A program made the translations under genes and the position numbers. Of a DNA stretch of 42,277 nucleotides, positions 7,301 to 15,538 are shown in pieces. Every line of letters starts with the position of its first letter. Position 1 is the stretch's first letter. A model generated the notes under the pieces. The model worked only from the letters and a program-made list of their open reading frames with translations. It made no database searches and was not told the origin of the DNA. Origin of the DNA: an uncultured Candidatus Melainabacteria bacterium (GTDB lineage Bacteria > Cyanobacteriota > Vampirovibrionia > Gastranaerophilales > Gastranaerophilaceae); the NCBI GenBank assembly GCA_947361615.1, contig CANAJP010000009.1:1-42277 (forward strand). The letters are read 5' to 3'.

Positions 7301-8713
7301 ATGGCTAATTCTTTGATACCTTATTCTTTTGTGCCGGGAACAAAAGCTATGGCAAGTGAGGTGAACGCGAATTTTCTTGCGCTGGCAAATTCTGTAGAAG
7401 AGGGCAAACAATATACTGACGAGTCAATTGAAAAGTTTAATACGGAACTCGAGGCACGGCTTGAAGAGTATGATGGGTTTGTCGCAGAAAAATTGCAGCC
7501 AAATTTGTCTAATTCGCTTAATATTTCAAACTGCATAATCGAGCAACCGCAGCGAATACGTTATACATTAGAAAAAACGAAACTTACGATAAAGGCTGGC
7601 AGTGTTGTAATCGTTCCTTACGGAATTGTTGATTTACGCGAGAAACATCCGATTGGTTCGACATTTATAAGTGAAAATTTCAAGGTCGTGGATACACAAT
7701 TTACCTCAAAAGGATTTTTTGTTTGGGCTGAATTGCAAAAAGATATTTCGAATACAAATACTTCGGCAACAACTTCTGAGCGTCAACCTTATTTATATTT
7801 AAACGGCAGTTTGGGCGGTATGGTTAACATGGAATCTGGTACTTCCAACACGGCGTCTTCTATATATACCATTTATTACAATACTGCTACAAACCGTATT
7901 GGTGTCGCTACAAATACTACAACTATTTCTTATGATAATGTTATAAGTTTTCCGTTTATGCGTGTTATGGGTAATAGTCAAACTTATTGGGCGGATGTTT
8001 TGCAGGTATTTAACGGAATGGGGTTTATTGGCAATACGTTCTGGCTCGATAAAGGCGTAAAAGTATTGATGCCTGACGGTTTTAATACTGATGGAACATA
8101 TAAAAATATACAATATGTTTCGGAGGCATTATTATTAAATACATTTGATAAGTCATCGACCTGGACAAGAAATAGGCAGCCAATTATGCTTTATCGCGGA
8201 ACATTGTCAACAAATGTTTCAAGTAATCGTTATTATGAAGCATATTCAGATCCAGATCCTAAGAGTGCTTATGTTACTTGGTTGAATTTATGTAATAACA
8301 CTATGTATCATGCAGAGGCGACAGCCGGCGAATATTCAAAAATAACGGCTTGTTTTTTGGGTTATGCGGATGCCGAGCTTGGCAAAATAAAGTCGTTTTC
8401 TCCGCGTCAGGTTTTGAAAGTGGCTGATATTTATGAGGTTCAGCGTCTGATTCAGGCTTATAATACAGTATCTAAGTCTACTAACGGGTATGTGAAGCTT
8501 GGTGATGGGATAATTATTCAATGGGGGCAGCATGCGAATGGTACAGTGACTTTACCCGTACCGTTTAGTATTTCAAGTTACCGTGTTGCGCTATCAACGC
8601 AGGCTAACCAGGGGTCACACTATGGTGCCACTATTGAATCTAAAACGACAACGACATTTAAGTTGGTCGCAAATTATTCTTATACATCAGACTGGATAGC
8701 AATAGGGTATTAA
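7301..8713 (+). CDS. Phage tail-fibre-like protein
   Basis: A 470-residue protein. The N-terminus (NSLIPYSFVPGTKAMASEVNANFLAL) is followed by a short coiled coil (about 30-60) of the kind that attaches fibres to a baseplate. The middle is rich in Ser, Thr, Asn and Tyr, like beta-rich fibre shafts. The C-terminus (GYVKLGDGIIIQWG ... VTLPVPF ... YRVALST) matches the gp53-like C-terminal domain of phage tail fibres. No other structural phage genes surround it, so it is either a leftover of a prophage or a recruited adhesin. Its stop codon is followed directly by the ATG of the small frame in the 105-bp repeat. Confidence 0.75.
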   Translation: MANSLIPYSFVPGTKAMASEVNANFLALANSVEEGKQYTDESIEKFNTELEARLEEYDGFVAEKLQPNLSNSLNISNCIIEQPQRIRYTLEKTKLTIKAGSVVIVPYGIVDLREKHPIGSTFISENFKVVDTQFTSKGFFVWAELQKDISNTNTSATTSERQPYLYLNGSLGGMVNMESGTSNTASSIYTIYYNTATNRIGVATNTTTISYDNVISFPFMRVMGNSQTYWADVLQVFNGMGFIGNTFWLDKGVKVLMPDGFNTDGTYKNIQYVSEALLLNTFDKSSTWTRNRQPIMLYRGTLSTNVSSNRYYEAYSDPDPKSAYVTWLNLCNNTMYHAEATAGEYSKITACFLGYADAELGKIKSFSPRQVLKVADIYEVQRLIQAYNTVSKSTNGYVKLGDGIIIQWGQHANGTVTLPVPFSISSYRVALSTQANQGSHYGATIESKTTTTFKLVANYSYTSDWIAIGY

Positions 8714-8821
8714 ATGTCCGAGAAAGTTTCGCGTGCGAAATTTTTGAGTGGCGTATTAGACAGCGAGTCGCGGGTTGACCTGCGGGAGCAGGGCAAGCAG
8801 GCGACGGAGAACTGCTTTTGA
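8714..8821 (+). CDS. Possible 35-residue peptide encoded across the repeat
   Basis: An ATG directly after the tail-fibre stop (TAAATG) opens a 35-codon frame beginning MSEKVSRAKFLSGVLDSE, ending ENCF and stopping at TGA 8819. The frame covers the 105-bp repeat almost exactly. In the other copy (2707) the same residues occur at both ends, but a 1-base length change in the middle moves the end into another frame, and that copy starts with TTG. No separate ribosome binding site is seen; only coupling to the upstream stop would allow translation. Coding status is therefore doubtful. Confidence 0.3.
   Translation: MSEKVSRAKFLSGVLDSESRVDLREQGKQATENCF
8715..8819. repeat. 105-bp intergenic repeat, copy 2
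   Basis: This is the same repeat as at 2707-2810 and in the same orientation, with conserved ends and a divergent GC-rich core. The left-end hairpin is kept with a G-T wobble (AGTTTCGC/GCGAAATT), which suggests that secondary structure is maintained. It fills the gap between the tail-fibre gene and the next gene. Confidence 0.8.
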
Positions 8822-8836
8822 AAGGAGAATTTAATT

Positions 8837-9136
8837 ATGTTTAAAATAGGTCAGATTTTTAATGGGGTGTATCCGCCAGAAGCTGCTCAGTGGTGTAATG
8901 AGCGCGGAAATTGTTTTATTGAAGAAATTGAATCGATTGATGGTGAAAGGCGTTTTGAGATAAAAGAACTCGGTGAAGAAGATTTAAAACAGGGCGAAGT
9001 TCTGGAGATTAAGGCGAAACTTGTAGAGATTGATTTAAAGTGTATTCGTGCACTGCGGGCGGGAGATACGGAGTATCTTGAGGCTTACGAGGCGGAGGCC
9101 CAAGAATTAAGGATAAGGCTTGCAGAATTGGAATAG
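8837..9136 (+). CDS. Small phage-type protein, tail-fibre companion
   Basis: A 99-residue protein starting MFKIGQIFNGVYPPEAAQWC, with a helical acidic C-terminus (about 50-99). The opening resembles small proteins found just after tail-fibre genes in phages of Gram-positive hosts; this is recalled resemblance and I could not search. Ribosome binding site GAAAGGAG is clear. It lies 15 bases after the repeat and is co-directional with the tail-fibre gene. A role in fibre assembly or attachment is an inference from position. Confidence 0.6.
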   Translation: MFKIGQIFNGVYPPEAAQWCNERGNCFIEEIESIDGERRFEIKELGEEDLKQGEVLEIKAKLVEIDLKCIRALRAGDTEYLEAYEAEAQELRIRLAELE

Positions 9137-9141
9137 GTTAT

Positions 9142-9170
9142 CAGGGGCGTTTTTTTAAGCGCCCTGTTCT
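9142..9170. terminator. Shared terminator between convergent genes
   Basis: CAGGGGCG and GCGCCCTG arms (with one bulged G) enclose a T-rich loop, and TTCTTTT follows. It lies between the genes ending at 9136 and 9155 and runs into the last codons of the minus-strand gene. Confidence 0.5.
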
Positions 9171-10933
9171 TTTGGAGATAAAACAACCATTTCGCAGTTT
9201 TTGCAGTCAAAATGAAGCGGAAATTTAACCCCTTTTTCATCTTCTAAAAATAGGTTTACAGGCTTCTGGCATAGGCCGTGTGCGAATTTTAGACAGTGTT
9301 TTGTTCGCATAAGTTCTACTTGACGTTTTGGCTGTTCTTTTTCAAACGCAGGTTCTTTGACTTCGCAGTAGTGGTCAAGATAGAATTTTTGGGCGCTTTC
9401 GTTCAGAACATTTGCGCGGTAATCCATTTCCTGATTTGGGAAAATTGTTTCTTTCAGCGCTTTTTGAATTTTGCGCGGGTATTTCTTGAGTCTTTCGGCC
9501 ATCAGTGTTTCAAATGCATTACGGCGGAATTCATTTATTGCGGAAACAGGCATGAATGGCAGGTCACAGTTTATATGAAGGTGGACAAGTTCAAAGTCTG
9601 ATTCTCCTGTTTTTTTAAACTGTGTTAGGAAGGTTTCGTTTGCGCGCTGCTGGTTTTTAGGCTCTTCGCCCTGTGGCATGCCTATTTTCACGCGGTTTTC
9701 GTCTTCATCTGTCAGGGTTATGCCGTCAGTTGTGATTTCTGCATTAACCCTTATTTTGCGGATGAATTTAGCATTTTGAATTTCTCTTTCATATTGCGCG
9801 TCGAAATTTCTATAAATTGTATCACCGACTTTTATTGCAGGCATTCTGTTAGGAAAGATTTTTTTGCCCGCAGTTTTGTTGACCATAAATCCATTTAAAT
9901 CATCGCGCATAAAGCATAAACCGTCTTGAGGGTTTAACGTGACAGTGCAGTCGAGTTCAAAGTAATCCTTGCCTATGAATTTAACTTTTCCGAGTTTTTC
10001 GCCGATTGATTTAGGGGTGTTGAAGTTATAGCATTCGTGACGTTTTTCAAGAAAATAGTCTGTAAATCCACGGTTGAAGCTTTTTTCAAGTACTGGCATG
10101 AAGTCTGTTTTTATAATACCTGATGAGGTTTTGGATGAATGTTTGTCGAGTTCGTGACGGTAGTAGCTTACGACTGTTTTTATATATGTTTCGTCTTTTA
10201 GTCTTCCCTCAATTTTGAACGATTTGACGCCGATATCGCAGAGCTTTTTCAAGTGTTTTGAGGCGTTGAAGTCTTTTAAGGATAAAAGGTGTTTGTTTTT
10301 CGCTATGTAGTTTCCATCAGCATCAACAAGTGAGTATTTTTTTCTGCAAGGCTGTGCGCATTCGCCTCTGTTTGCCGAGCGTCCGCCGATATACTGGCTG
10401 AGGTAACACTGGCCGCTATAGCTAACGCATAAAGCTCCGTGTACAAAAACTTCTATTTCGGTGTGTTTAAGAGTTTTTGTTATTTTTTCGATTTGTTGCA
10501 GGGAAAGTTCGCGGGCAAGGATTATACGTTTAAGCCCTAGTTCTTTGAAGAAATCCACTTTTTCAAAATCACGGTTATTGCACTGAGTGCTGGCGTGAAG
10601 CGGAATAGGCGGGAGTTCACCGTTTTTCGCCAGTTCAAGAATTCCGAAATCCTGAACAATTAGTGCGTCAACACCGATTTCGTATAGTTTATGAATAAGT
10701 TCTTTAGCCTGTAAAAGTTCGTCATCTGTAAGAATTGTGTTGAGTGTCACAAAAACTTTTACATAAAATTTGTGTGCATAATCGACGATATCTTTGATGT
10801 CATCGAGTGAATTCGGTGCATTTTTGCGCGCACCAAAATTTGAAGCGCCGATATAAATTGCATCTGCGCCGCAATTTATGGCGGTAAAAGCTGTTTGTTT
10901 ATTTTTTGCCGGTGCTAAAAGTTCTGTTTTCAT
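9155..10933 (-). CDS. Peptidase U32-family protein (collagenase-like; RlhA/TrhP-type)
   Basis: A 592-residue protein beginning MKTELLAPAKNKQTAFTAINCGADAIYIG, the canonical U32 opening. The U32 signature is intact (EVFVHGALCVSYSGQC...S) with the following RGECAQPCR cysteine cluster, probably an iron-sulfur site. A C-terminal extension holds further cysteines (CQKP; DCKNCEM). Members in E. coli hydroxylate rRNA or tRNA bases rather than act as proteases, so a role in RNA modification is likely. I prefer the start at 10933 over ATG 10951: homology starts there, and a promoter ends 6 bases before it. Both tRNA-Arg genes lie just upstream on the other strand. Confidence 0.88.
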   Translation of the reverse strand: MKTELLAPAKNKQTAFTAINCGADAIYIGASNFGARKNAPNSLDDIKDIVDYAHKFYVKVFVTLNTILTDDELLQAKELIHKLYEIGVDALIVQDFGILELAKNGELPPIPLHASTQCNNRDFEKVDFFKELGLKRIILARELSLQQIEKITKTLKHTEIEVFVHGALCVSYSGQCYLSQYIGGRSANRGECAQPCRKKYSLVDADGNYIAKNKHLLSLKDFNASKHLKKLCDIGVKSFKIEGRLKDETYIKTVVSYYRHELDKHSSKTSSGIIKTDFMPVLEKSFNRGFTDYFLEKRHECYNFNTPKSIGEKLGKVKFIGKDYFELDCTVTLNPQDGLCFMRDDLNGFMVNKTAGKKIFPNRMPAIKVGDTIYRNFDAQYEREIQNAKFIRKIRVNAEITTDGITLTDEDENRVKIGMPQGEEPKNQQRANETFLTQFKKTGESDFELVHLHINCDLPFMPVSAINEFRRNAFETLMAERLKKYPRKIQKALKETIFPNQEMDYRANVLNESAQKFYLDHYCEVKEPAFEKEQPKRQVELMRTKHCLKFAHGLCQKPVNLFLEDEKGVKFPLHFDCKNCEMVVLSPKEQGA

Positions 10934-10939
10934 AGGGTA

Positions 10940-10968
10940 AATATAACTCAATCTTGTGTAATAATCAA
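10940..10968 (-). promoter_or_regulatory. Promoter of the U32 gene, apparently leaderless
   Basis: On the minus strand, TTGATT (10968-10963), a 17-bp spacer and TATATT (10945-10940) end 6 bases before ATG 10933. No ribosome binding site precedes that ATG. The arrangement matches those at 4331 and 6298. Confidence 0.5.
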
Positions 10969-10997
10969 TATTGTGTTATTCTGAGCAAGTAAATTAT

Positions 10998-11071
10998 GTG
11001 CTTGTAGCTCAGTTGAATAGAGCGTTGGTCTCCGAAGCCAAAGGTCACGGGTTTGAATCCCGTCAGGCACA
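10998..11071 (+). tRNA. tRNA-Arg (CCG)
   Basis: A 74-nt cloverleaf. The acceptor arms GTGCTTG and CAGGCAC pair, the D arm is GCTC/GAGC, and the anticodon arm TTGGT/GCCAA encloses loop CTCCGAA (anticodon CCG). The T arm is ACGGG/CCCGT around TTTGAAT. CCA is not encoded after the discriminator A. Confidence 0.93.
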
Positions 11072-11077
11072 ATTTGT

Positions 11078-11151
11078 GGGCTTGTAGCTCAGTAGGATAG
11101 AGCAACGGTTTCCTAAACCGGAGATCGCGAGTTCGACTCTCGCCAGGCCCA
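11078..11151 (+). tRNA. tRNA-Arg (CCT)
   Basis: It begins 6 bases after the previous tRNA. The acceptor arms GGGCTTG/CAGGCCC pair, and the D arm is GCTC/GAGC. The anticodon loop TTCCTAA (anticodon CCT) sits on a stem with one mismatched outer pair. The T arm is GCGAG/CTCGC around TTCGACT. No CCA is encoded. Confidence 0.9.
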
Positions 11152-11190
11152 TTTTAATTGTTTTATATACACAAAATTTTTCCAAACCTA

Positions 11191-11219
11191 TTGACCATGC
11201 GGGTTAAAAGTGTTATAAT
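11191..11219 (+). promoter_or_regulatory. Strong sigma-70 type promoter of the second pilin gene
   Basis: TTGACC (11191-11196), a 17-bp spacer and TATAAT (11214-11219) lie about 37 bases upstream of the pilin ATG. The ribosome binding site GAGGG is at 11241-11245. Confidence 0.8.
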
Positions 11220-11255
11220 TAAAACGGTATTATTTATAACGAGGGTATATAAAAG

Positions 11256-12203
11256 ATGAGAAAATTATTTTCAAAGACATCTGCTGCATTTACCATGGCA
11301 GAAATTTTGCTGTCATTAACCATTATTGGTGTAGTTGCAGCCATTACATTACCGTCTTTAACCGGTAACATTAACGAAAGAACATGGGCTACTCAAAAGA
11401 AAGCTCTTTATGCACGTATGTCACAAGCTATTCCATTGCTTGATTCTATGAATACATACAATGACGCTGAGTCATTTATTGCAGGCGCATTGAATACTGT
11501 TACTAAGATTAACAACGTATGTTCTCAAGCTAATATTGAAGATTGCGGTATCAACAAAGATTCATTGGGACCTCTTGCGGATGGTACTCCGATTTCATTC
11601 CCTGACACCTGGTCAGCTTTAGGTATTGATAAACAGTTTGAGTATGATTCAGCTGCAGCATCATCTAATACTTCTTTAGCTGCAAATACTAATAATGCAA
11701 TGGTTGCTGCGTTTGAAACAGGTAACGGTGAGTCTATCGTGCTTTACTACAACCCGGATTGCGTTCCTGATCAGGAACAAGCTCCAAACACATTGACTGA
11801 GGCTGATCCACTTGATATGTTTGATAACGTTTGTATTAACATGATTTATGACTTGAACAATAACAAAGGGCCTAACACAGTTGGTAAAGATATCGGTTTC
11901 ATGACGGTATTCTATCCTACAGATTCTACTGTTGTTGCTCCTGTTCCGTATGTCCAATCTATGACTGCTGGTTCTACCTGTGATTCTGAATACAGACTTC
12001 CGAATAAATTTGAAGCTACAGCAATGGCTTTGAATGGTAAATTGATTAAATCCTCTGGTGAAACTTATTTGACATCATCTAAAGGTGCTACAGGTACAAC
12101 GACCTATACTTACGTTCAAAAACCATTGGCTAGTGGTGAACTTCCAATGTATGCAACAGATGGTTCTACTTCAGGTATTGCTTCACGTTGCGTAAAACGT
12201 TAA
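11256..12203 (+). CDS. Type IV pilin-like / pseudopilin protein
   Basis: A 315-residue protein with a short prepilin leader (MRKLFSKTSAA), processing just before FTMAEILLSLTIIGVVAA, and Glu at +5. The residue before the cleavage point is Ala rather than the usual Gly. The extracellular part has paired cysteines (NNVCSQANIEDCG; C-terminal SRCVKR), probably disulfides. It is a paralogue of the gene at 21, nearly identical over the first 45 residues and again around NLYDLNxxKGPNTVGKDIGF-like text, but diverging elsewhere. It has its own strong promoter and terminator, suggesting a highly expressed single gene. Pilus assembly genes are not in the window. Confidence 0.88.
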   Translation: MRKLFSKTSAAFTMAEILLSLTIIGVVAAITLPSLTGNINERTWATQKKALYARMSQAIPLLDSMNTYNDAESFIAGALNTVTKINNVCSQANIEDCGINKDSLGPLADGTPISFPDTWSALGIDKQFEYDSAAASSNTSLAANTNNAMVAAFETGNGESIVLYYNPDCVPDQEQAPNTLTEADPLDMFDNVCINMIYDLNNNKGPNTVGKDIGFMTVFYPTDSTVVAPVPYVQSMTAGSTCDSEYRLPNKFEATAMALNGKLIKSSGETYLTSSKGATGTTTYTYVQKPLASGELPMYATDGSTSGIASRCVKR

Positions 12204-12225
12204 TCTAATCTTTTGATTAAACAGT

Positions 12226-12256
12226 AAAAGCCGGTTCTTTAAGAATCGGCTTTTTT
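12226..12256 (+). terminator. Intrinsic terminator of the pilin gene
   Basis: AAAAGCCGGTTC pairs with GAATCGGCTTTT (one G-T pair) around a short A/T loop, followed by TTTTTT. Confidence 0.9.
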
Positions 12257-12260
12257 GATG

Positions 12261-12289
12261 TTTACAAATATGTATTAATGGTGTAAAAT
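12261..12289 (+). promoter_or_regulatory. Promoter of the signalling/secretion gene run
   Basis: TTTACA (12261-12266), 17 bp and TAAAAT (12284-12289) lie directly after the pilin terminator and about 19 bases before ATG 12308. The ribosome binding site is AGAGGAG. Confidence 0.65.
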
Positions 12290-12307
12290 CTTAACAAGAG
12301 GAGAATT

Positions 12308-14032
12308 ATGGTAAAAGCTTGCGAGAAAAACAAAAAAGATATTTTGAAAATTATTTCTTTGTTGACTGATAGAGAGGCGGTTCAAGCTTTGGCGTCAATT
12401 AAAGCGTTGTCTGACGAGCTGCATTCGCAAAACTGCGTGGAACTTAACTCTGAATGTATGAGCTTAATGGGGTTCGCAAACTATCTCGCTGATAAAAATA
12501 ATTTTAAATCTTCTCTGGAAACTATCAATGAAGCGGCGTTTTTAGCAGCTTATAACAAAAATGTTTCGGCAAAACTTCTCAACGAATTTGTTCTTGGTGA
12601 ATTGAATTTCGCGGAAGGTGATGCAAAAGTTGCGTTGAAGCATTATCGTAATGCGCAGGAACTTTCTGCAGAAAAAAATATCGAGTATGATATTACTGAT
12701 ATGTTGACAATACGGGTAAGCCAGATTAATAACGGTCTGGATTTTTCGCACCCTGTAAAAGCGGATCCGCTAGTCTCTCTTGTTAAAATCGGACGTTCGA
12801 TTTCTGCATTGACTGATATTAAGGTGCTTTTAAAAGTTATTGCCGAAGAAACAAAAAATGCTATTCAGGCCGACCGTTGCACTGTTTTTTTGTGGGACAA
12901 AGAAACGGATGAACTCTGGTCAATGGTTGCGCTCGGAATGGGAAGTGAAGAAATTCGTTTTCCGGCTAGTAAGGGCCTTGCGGGTTATGTCGCTAAAACC
13001 GGAGAAAGTATTAATATTAAAGACGCTTACAATGACAAGCGTTTTAACCCCGAAGTTGACTTGAAGACCGGATATAAAACCAATACGATTTTGTGCTTGC
13101 CTATAAAAAATAATAATCAGGAAATAATCGGTGTATTTCAGGTTTTGAACAAGTTAAAAGGCACGTTTACGAAGAGTGATGAAGATTTGCTCGTCGCAAT
13201 CGGCGGAAGCGCAAGCATTGCTCTGGAAAACGCACAATTGTTTGCACAACAGGAAGAGCTTTATAAAGAACAAAAAGAACTTTTTGAAAGCTTTATTGAT
13301 ACGCTTGCAACCTCTATAGATGCGCGTGATAAGATTACGGCAGGTCATTCTTTGCGTGTAAAACTTTATTCTGTTTTAATTGCCCGCAAAATGGAATTAT
13401 CAGAAAAAGACATCGCTTTGATTGAAAAAGCAGCGATTTTGCACGATATCGGTAAAATCGGGATTATGGATTCTGTTTTGCAAAAAGAGGGTAAGCTTAC
13501 ACCTGAAGAGTATGCGCATATTCAGGAACACGCAAGAATTACGCATGATATCTTAGATAAAATTCACATGTCAAAAGATTTCAAAGTTATTACGGAAATT
13601 GCCTGCTCTCACCACGAAAAATTCAACGGTGCAGGTTATTATCGTGGTTTGAAAGGTGAGGAAATTCATCTGGGCGGAAGAATTCTTGCGGTTGCGGATG
13701 TGTTTGACGCGATTACGTCAAAACGCCACTATCGTGACAGAATGCCTATTATGAACGTTATAAACATTCTTTTGAAAGATTCCGGAACGCATTTTGACAA
13801 AGCAATTGTTGATGTGTTTATGTCGGTTCCTTTGCTCGAGTTAATTCAGGTATTTTTGAGCGAAAATCCGGACAAAATGCTTGAAGCAAAGGACGTCAAG
13901 GTTCTTGCTGACTCTTGTCTTACAGATTTGTATAAGGCAGGAAACAGCGAAAAACAAACTAAAAAACAACAAAAACTTATTGAGGTTTTTGAAAACTATT
14001 ATGCATGTAAAAATGGGGCAGGTACAGACTAA
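12308..14032 (+). CDS. GAF and HD-GYP domain signalling protein (probable cyclic-di-GMP phosphodiesterase)
   Basis: A 574-residue protein. Residues about 30-140 form a TPR-like helical region. A GAF domain spans about 155-315 (ADRCTVFLWD ... GLAGYVAKTGE ... IIGVFQVLNK), and a short coiled coil leads to an HD-GYP domain (about 335-500). The metal site ILHDIGKIGI is intact, as is AVADVFDAITSKRHYR. The name-giving motif reads HHEKFNGAGYYRG, so GYP has become GYY and the usual Asp is Asn. Activity on cyclic-di-GMP is therefore likely but not certain. No membrane segment is seen. It is the first gene of a run with TPR and response-regulator genes, 3 bases before the next start. Confidence 0.88.
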   Translation: MVKACEKNKKDILKIISLLTDREAVQALASIKALSDELHSQNCVELNSECMSLMGFANYLADKNNFKSSLETINEAAFLAAYNKNVSAKLLNEFVLGELNFAEGDAKVALKHYRNAQELSAEKNIEYDITDMLTIRVSQINNGLDFSHPVKADPLVSLVKIGRSISALTDIKVLLKVIAEETKNAIQADRCTVFLWDKETDELWSMVALGMGSEEIRFPASKGLAGYVAKTGESINIKDAYNDKRFNPEVDLKTGYKTNTILCLPIKNNNQEIIGVFQVLNKLKGTFTKSDEDLLVAIGGSASIALENAQLFAQQEELYKEQKELFESFIDTLATSIDARDKITAGHSLRVKLYSVLIARKMELSEKDIALIEKAAILHDIGKIGIMDSVLQKEGKLTPEEYAHIQEHARITHDILDKIHMSKDFKVITEIACSHHEKFNGAGYYRGLKGEEIHLGGRILAVADVFDAITSKRHYRDRMPIMNVINILLKDSGTHFDKAIVDVFMSVPLLELIQVFLSENPDKMLEAKDVKVLADSCLTDLYKAGNSEKQTKKQQKLIEVFENYYACKNGAGTD

Positions 14033-14035
14033 AAG

Positions 14036-15538
14036 ATGAAGAAATTTTTGTTAACAGGTATGATTTTATTTGCGGCAATGCCGGTTATGGCTGAGGATTT
14101 GTATTCACAGCTTCGCGTTGTTGACCCTGTTATGCAGAATGTTTTGAACCTGTCACAGGATGTTCCTAAAAAAGTTTCTATCAGTTATGACAGTCCTTTT
14201 GCGCTTTATAACATTGCTTTTGAACGTTTTAAAAACAGTAACATTAAGCCGGCGTATGACGATTTTAAAAACTTGTTTGAAAACGCAAATGCAAGCGACT
14301 ATTTTTATATGAGAATGGCCGAAGAAATGGCTAAAATAGGCTTTTATTCGCTTTCAGACCTTGCTATGAGTAAGATTAAAGAAAAAGACATAGCAAATAT
14401 TGTTGTTGAGGATATCAAACATTACTACTTCCCTGCACAGCAAATGCGTCAGAAAAAAGAATTGTATTTCGCGGAACTTTATTCAAACATTGTCTATAAC
14501 GAGCAGACCGCCGAAGTTATTAGCGAGTTCAACCGCGGCGATAATTCTCTTGACGGTATTGATTATGCAAATTATCTTCAAGCGTTTGCATTCGTCAAAA
14601 ATAATGATTTTGTAAATGCAAAAACTTATATCGACAAAGCCGTCTATTTAAACCCTGATAACCTTAATTATCAGGCGTTGCAGGTTGAAATTCTGGCCGA
14701 AATAAATCAGCCAAAAGAAGCGTTGAAAATTATTAACAAACTCAAAAAACAACAGATTTATTCTGTGACGTTTATCAATAAAATTAATTCCTTAGAACAA
14801 TATGTAAAATACAAACTTGCGAAGAACGAGTCGGCGAAATCTTACCATCTTGGGTATTATTATTACTGGGAAAAAGCGTATGAAAAAGCAATAAGAACGC
14901 TTTCAGCCATCGAAAAGAAAAATAAAGATGTCAACGCGCTTCTTGCAAGAATTTACTACGATACTCAGGATTACGACAAAGCCCATAGTTTTGCAGAGAA
15001 AGCGAAGTCTTCTGCGCTTGCAAATGAGGTTCTTGGCGACTATTACACTGATAAAAAAGAGTTTGCGACCGCGTTGAAATGTTATTCTAAGGCTTGCTCA
15101 CAGGATAAAAAACAGTTGAAATACCGCGAAAAACTTGCGCAGTGCTATCTTGCACTCGGACAAACAGGCAAGGCAAAAAGTTTGTTTGAAGATGTGATTG
15201 TAAATTCAAGTAATGCTTATCTTTCATATTACAACCTTGCAAAGCTTGACAGCGCTAAGGAACTTCCGTACTTGAAGAAAAGTGTTGCGATAAATATGAT
15301 GTTCGTTGATGGTTGGCTTTCTCTTGCTGAAACAGAACTTCGCAAAGAGAATTTGGACAGTGCCGGCAAATATTTGAAGATTGTTAAATCTATTGACGAA
15401 AATCATTTTAAATATTATTATTATCTGGGGTTATTATGTAATAAACAGGGGCAAAAGCACGATGCTGAGCAGAATTTCCAAAAGGCCCTTTTATTAAATC
15501 CTGATTTTGAACCGGCGAAAGAGGCGTTGAGTATATGA
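14036..15538 (+). CDS. Secreted/periplasmic TPR-repeat protein
   Basis: A 500-residue protein. The signal peptide is MKKFLLTGMILFAAMPVMA. Multiple tetratricopeptide repeats follow to the end (for example SDYFYMRMAEEMAKIGFYSLSDLA; KAIRTLSAIEKKNKDVNALLARIYYD; ALKCYSKACSQDKKQLKYREKLAQCYLALGQ, split here for length). It should act as a protein-binding scaffold in the periplasm or at the outer membrane. It begins 3 bases after the HD-GYP stop, and its own stop overlaps the next start (ATGA), showing tight translational coupling. The partner is unknown. Confidence 0.82.
   Translation: MKKFLLTGMILFAAMPVMAEDLYSQLRVVDPVMQNVLNLSQDVPKKVSISYDSPFALYNIAFERFKNSNIKPAYDDFKNLFENANASDYFYMRMAEEMAKIGFYSLSDLAMSKIKEKDIANIVVEDIKHYYFPAQQMRQKKELYFAELYSNIVYNEQTAEVISEFNRGDNSLDGIDYANYLQAFAFVKNNDFVNAKTYIDKAVYLNPDNLNYQALQVEILAEINQPKEALKIINKLKKQQIYSVTFINKINSLEQYVKYKLAKNESAKSYHLGYYYYWEKAYEKAIRTLSAIEKKNKDVNALLARIYYDTQDYDKAHSFAEKAKSSALANEVLGDYYTDKKEFATALKCYSKACSQDKKQLKYREKLAQCYLALGQTGKAKSLFEDVIVNSSNAYLSYYNLAKLDSAKELPYLKKSVAINMMFVDGWLSLAETELRKENLDSAGKYLKIVKSIDENHFKYYYYLGLLCNKQGQKHDAEQNFQKALLLNPDFEPAKEALSI

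Noticed and set aside
7301-9136. Full prophage around the tail-fibre gene
   Set aside because: Neighbours on both sides are housekeeping genes; no integrase, capsid, terminase, baseplate or lysis genes are present there.
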